Shown: positions 62,861 to 64,000 of the stretch, one piece after another
Position numbering within the stretch: position 1 is the stretch's first letter
Layout of the letters: each line of letters opens with the position of its first letter
Source: Streptomyces sp. TP-A0356
GTDB taxonomy: Bacteria > Actinomycetota > Actinomycetes > Streptomycetales > Streptomycetaceae
Direction: 5' to 3'
Assembly (NCBI RefSeq): GCF_001417775.1
Contig: NZ_BBZJ01000028.1
Coordinates: 124,001-188,000 of the forward strand
DNA length: 64,000 bases
The notes under the pieces: model-generated
Seen by the model: only the letters and a program-made list of their open reading frames with translations
Database searches by the model: none
What the model was told of the DNA's origin: nothing
Translations under genes and position numbers: made by a program

Positions 62861-64000
62861 TCATGAGGAGGCCAGCAGTTCGGCGGCGCCCAGGACGGCC
62901 CGTGCCGCCGCGGCCGGGCGGGTACGGGGGAAGTAGTGGCCGCCGTCGGCCAGCTCGTGCAGATCCACGTGTTCGGCCAGGAGCTGCCAGTCCCGGTACC
63001 GGTCGGGGAACTCCGCCGTGTGCGGGTCGTCGGCGGCGACGACCACGGTGACCGGCGCGGACAGCTTCACCGTCGGCGGGGTCTCCAGGGCGTCGACGAA
63101 GTAGCGGTGGGCGGACACGCAGTCGTGCCGGTAGGCGGCACCGACGTGCTCGGCGTGCCGCTCGTTCAGCTCACCGAGTTCGGTGTAGGCGCCGTCCGCG
63201 GTCAGCCTCGCGGCGATCTCCGCGTCGCTCTGCCCGGTCAGCTCGGCGATGGCGGCCCGTCGGCCGGAGGCGGTGCCGAGCAACTGGGCGCCGAGGAACA
63301 CCCGTGGGACGTCCACCCCGCGCTCCTGCAGCCGCCTCGCCGTCCGCACGGCCGGTGCGGTGCCCGAGGAGTGACCCCACAGCATGACTTTGGGCAGGCC
63401 GCGCGCGAGGATCTCCTCGACGACCCGCTCCGTCACCTGTGCCAGCGGTGCGAACGGCTCGCTGCGGGCGGCCAGGTCGTGACCGGGCAGGTCGACGGCG
63501 TACACCGCGGGCCCACTGCCCGCCAGCGCGCCCGCCAGCGGCTGGAAGTTGACGGCGTTTCCGCCTGCGTAGGGAAAGCACACCAGGGCGCATTCCGGCA
63601 CTTGGTCCGGTTCCCACAGCGGCTGAAGCAGCTCCTGGTGCTGCGGAGCCGTGCTGTCGAGGAGTGCGGCGAGGTCCGCGAGCACCGGATGGCGGGTGAT
63701 GTCCTTGAGGGACACCGCGCGGTCCAGGGCGAGGGTGAGTCTCACCGCCGCCAGTGAGGTGCCACCGGAGTCGAAGAAGTGGTCCAGTCGGCCGATCCGG
63801 TGCTCGGGCAGGCCCAGCAGCTCGGCCCAGGCGGCCGCCAGCTTCCGCTCGGTGGGGGTACGCGGGCCGCGGTGCCGCCCGGTGTCGCCTTCGGCAACCG
63901 GCGCGGTCTGCTCGGCCAGCGCGGTCAGGGCCTTCCTGTCGATCTTGCCGTTGGCGGTCAGCGGGAGGCTGTGCTGCCAGTGAAAGGCCGTCGGGACCAT
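62861..64000 (-). CDS. Nonribosomal peptide synthetase, C-terminal part (A-domain end, PCP, TE); continues past the right edge
   Basis: 379 codons are visible and the gene enters from beyond 64000. In order: the last A-domain motif LPLTANGKIDRKAL (A10, with its catalytic Lys), a carrier domain with DHFFDSGGTSLAAVRL (phosphopantetheine Ser), and a type-I thioesterase with LVCFPYAGGNAVNF and the nucleophile GHSSG. A final His region (ADGGHYFPRTRP) completes the TE. The TE releases the finished peptide, so this module is the last. The stop overlaps the oxygenase start, joining NRPS, oxygenase and sbnBA in one transcript. Confidence 0.92.
   Translation of the reverse strand: MVPTAFHWQHSLPLTANGKIDRKALTALAEQTAPVAEGDTGRHRGPRTPTERKLAAAWAELLGLPEHRIGRLDHFFDSGGTSLAAVRLTLALDRAVSLKDITRHPVLADLAALLDSTAPQHQELLQPLWEPDQVPECALVCFPYAGGNAVNFQPLAGALAGSGPAVYAVDLPGHDLAARSEPFAPLAQVTERVVEEILARGLPKVMLWGHSSGTAPAVRTARRLQERGVDVPRVFLGAQLLGTASGRRAAIAELTGQSDAEIAARLTADGAYTELGELNERHAEHVGAAYRHDCVSAHRYFVDALETPPTVKLSAPVTVVVAADDPHTAEFPDRYRDWQLLAEHVDLHELADGGHYFPRTRPAAAARAVLGAAELLASS

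Overview
The window is chromosomal DNA from a high-GC actinomycete, almost certainly a Streptomyces. Third codon positions are nearly all G or C. It carries a geosmin synthase, a Streptomyces-subtilisin-inhibitor-like protein, a DUF6230/DUF6114 pair, a SAV2148-type HEPN protein, a TreX/TreY/TreZ set, mycothiol-linked enzyme families, and the edge of a nonribosomal peptide cluster. No rRNA, tRNA, CRISPR array or complete insertion sequence was seen.

Layout. 0-11 kb is mixed chromosomal content: the end of a homocysteine methyltransferase, a type-B carboxylesterase, a ThuA-like protein, a VOC protein, an AraC-type regulator, a YihY membrane protein, an AidB-type acyl-CoA dehydrogenase, a GAF regulator, a secreted protein and a GNAT. 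11.2-20.6 kb is one sulfur-assimilation locus on the plus strand. It runs: short leader peptide, sulfite reductase, a 59-aa zinc-ribbon-like protein, APS reductase, APS kinase, CysD, CysN, a three-gene sulfonate-type ABC importer, and a sirohydrochlorin chelatase that can make the siroheme for the reductase. Most genes overlap by 4 nt or sit within a few bases of each other.

20.7-29.4 kb holds a mycothiol-dependent nitroreductase homologue, a DinB-like protein, a ketopantoate reductase, an MMPL exporter, a DnaQ-like exonuclease and the HEPN protein. 30.1-39.2 kb carries glycogen/trehalose metabolism (glgX, treY, treZ). treZ is separated from treY by a protease-inhibitor/M14-carboxypeptidase pair and a DUF1707-FHA protein. 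39.2-48.6 kb holds a kinase-like protein, an M24 peptidase, a LysR/GATase divergent pair, geosmin synthase, an ARMT1-type phosphatase and an anchored AA10 LPMO. 48.7-53.3 kb has a P-type-ATPase-like protein lacking its catalytic motif, plus envelope/secreted proteins. 55.4-59.1 kb is an OpuC/OsmF-type osmolyte ABC importer. 59.7-64 kb is the end of an NRPS cluster that makes or uses L-2,3-diaminopropionate: SbnA, SbnB, a TauD-like oxygenase, and an NRPS C-terminus running off the right edge.

Unusual features. There are two 8-bp tandem arrays (41.45 and 47.58 kb) and a 63-bp tandem array with a decayed, frame-shifted gene at 54.3-55.1 kb. A second gene with one clear frame switch lies at 29.55-29.9 kb. 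A LuxR-type helix-turn-helix remnant lies at 59.4-59.7 kb, next to the NRPS cluster. The pseudo-P-type ATPase and the diaminopropionate NRPS edge are the most interesting functional leads.
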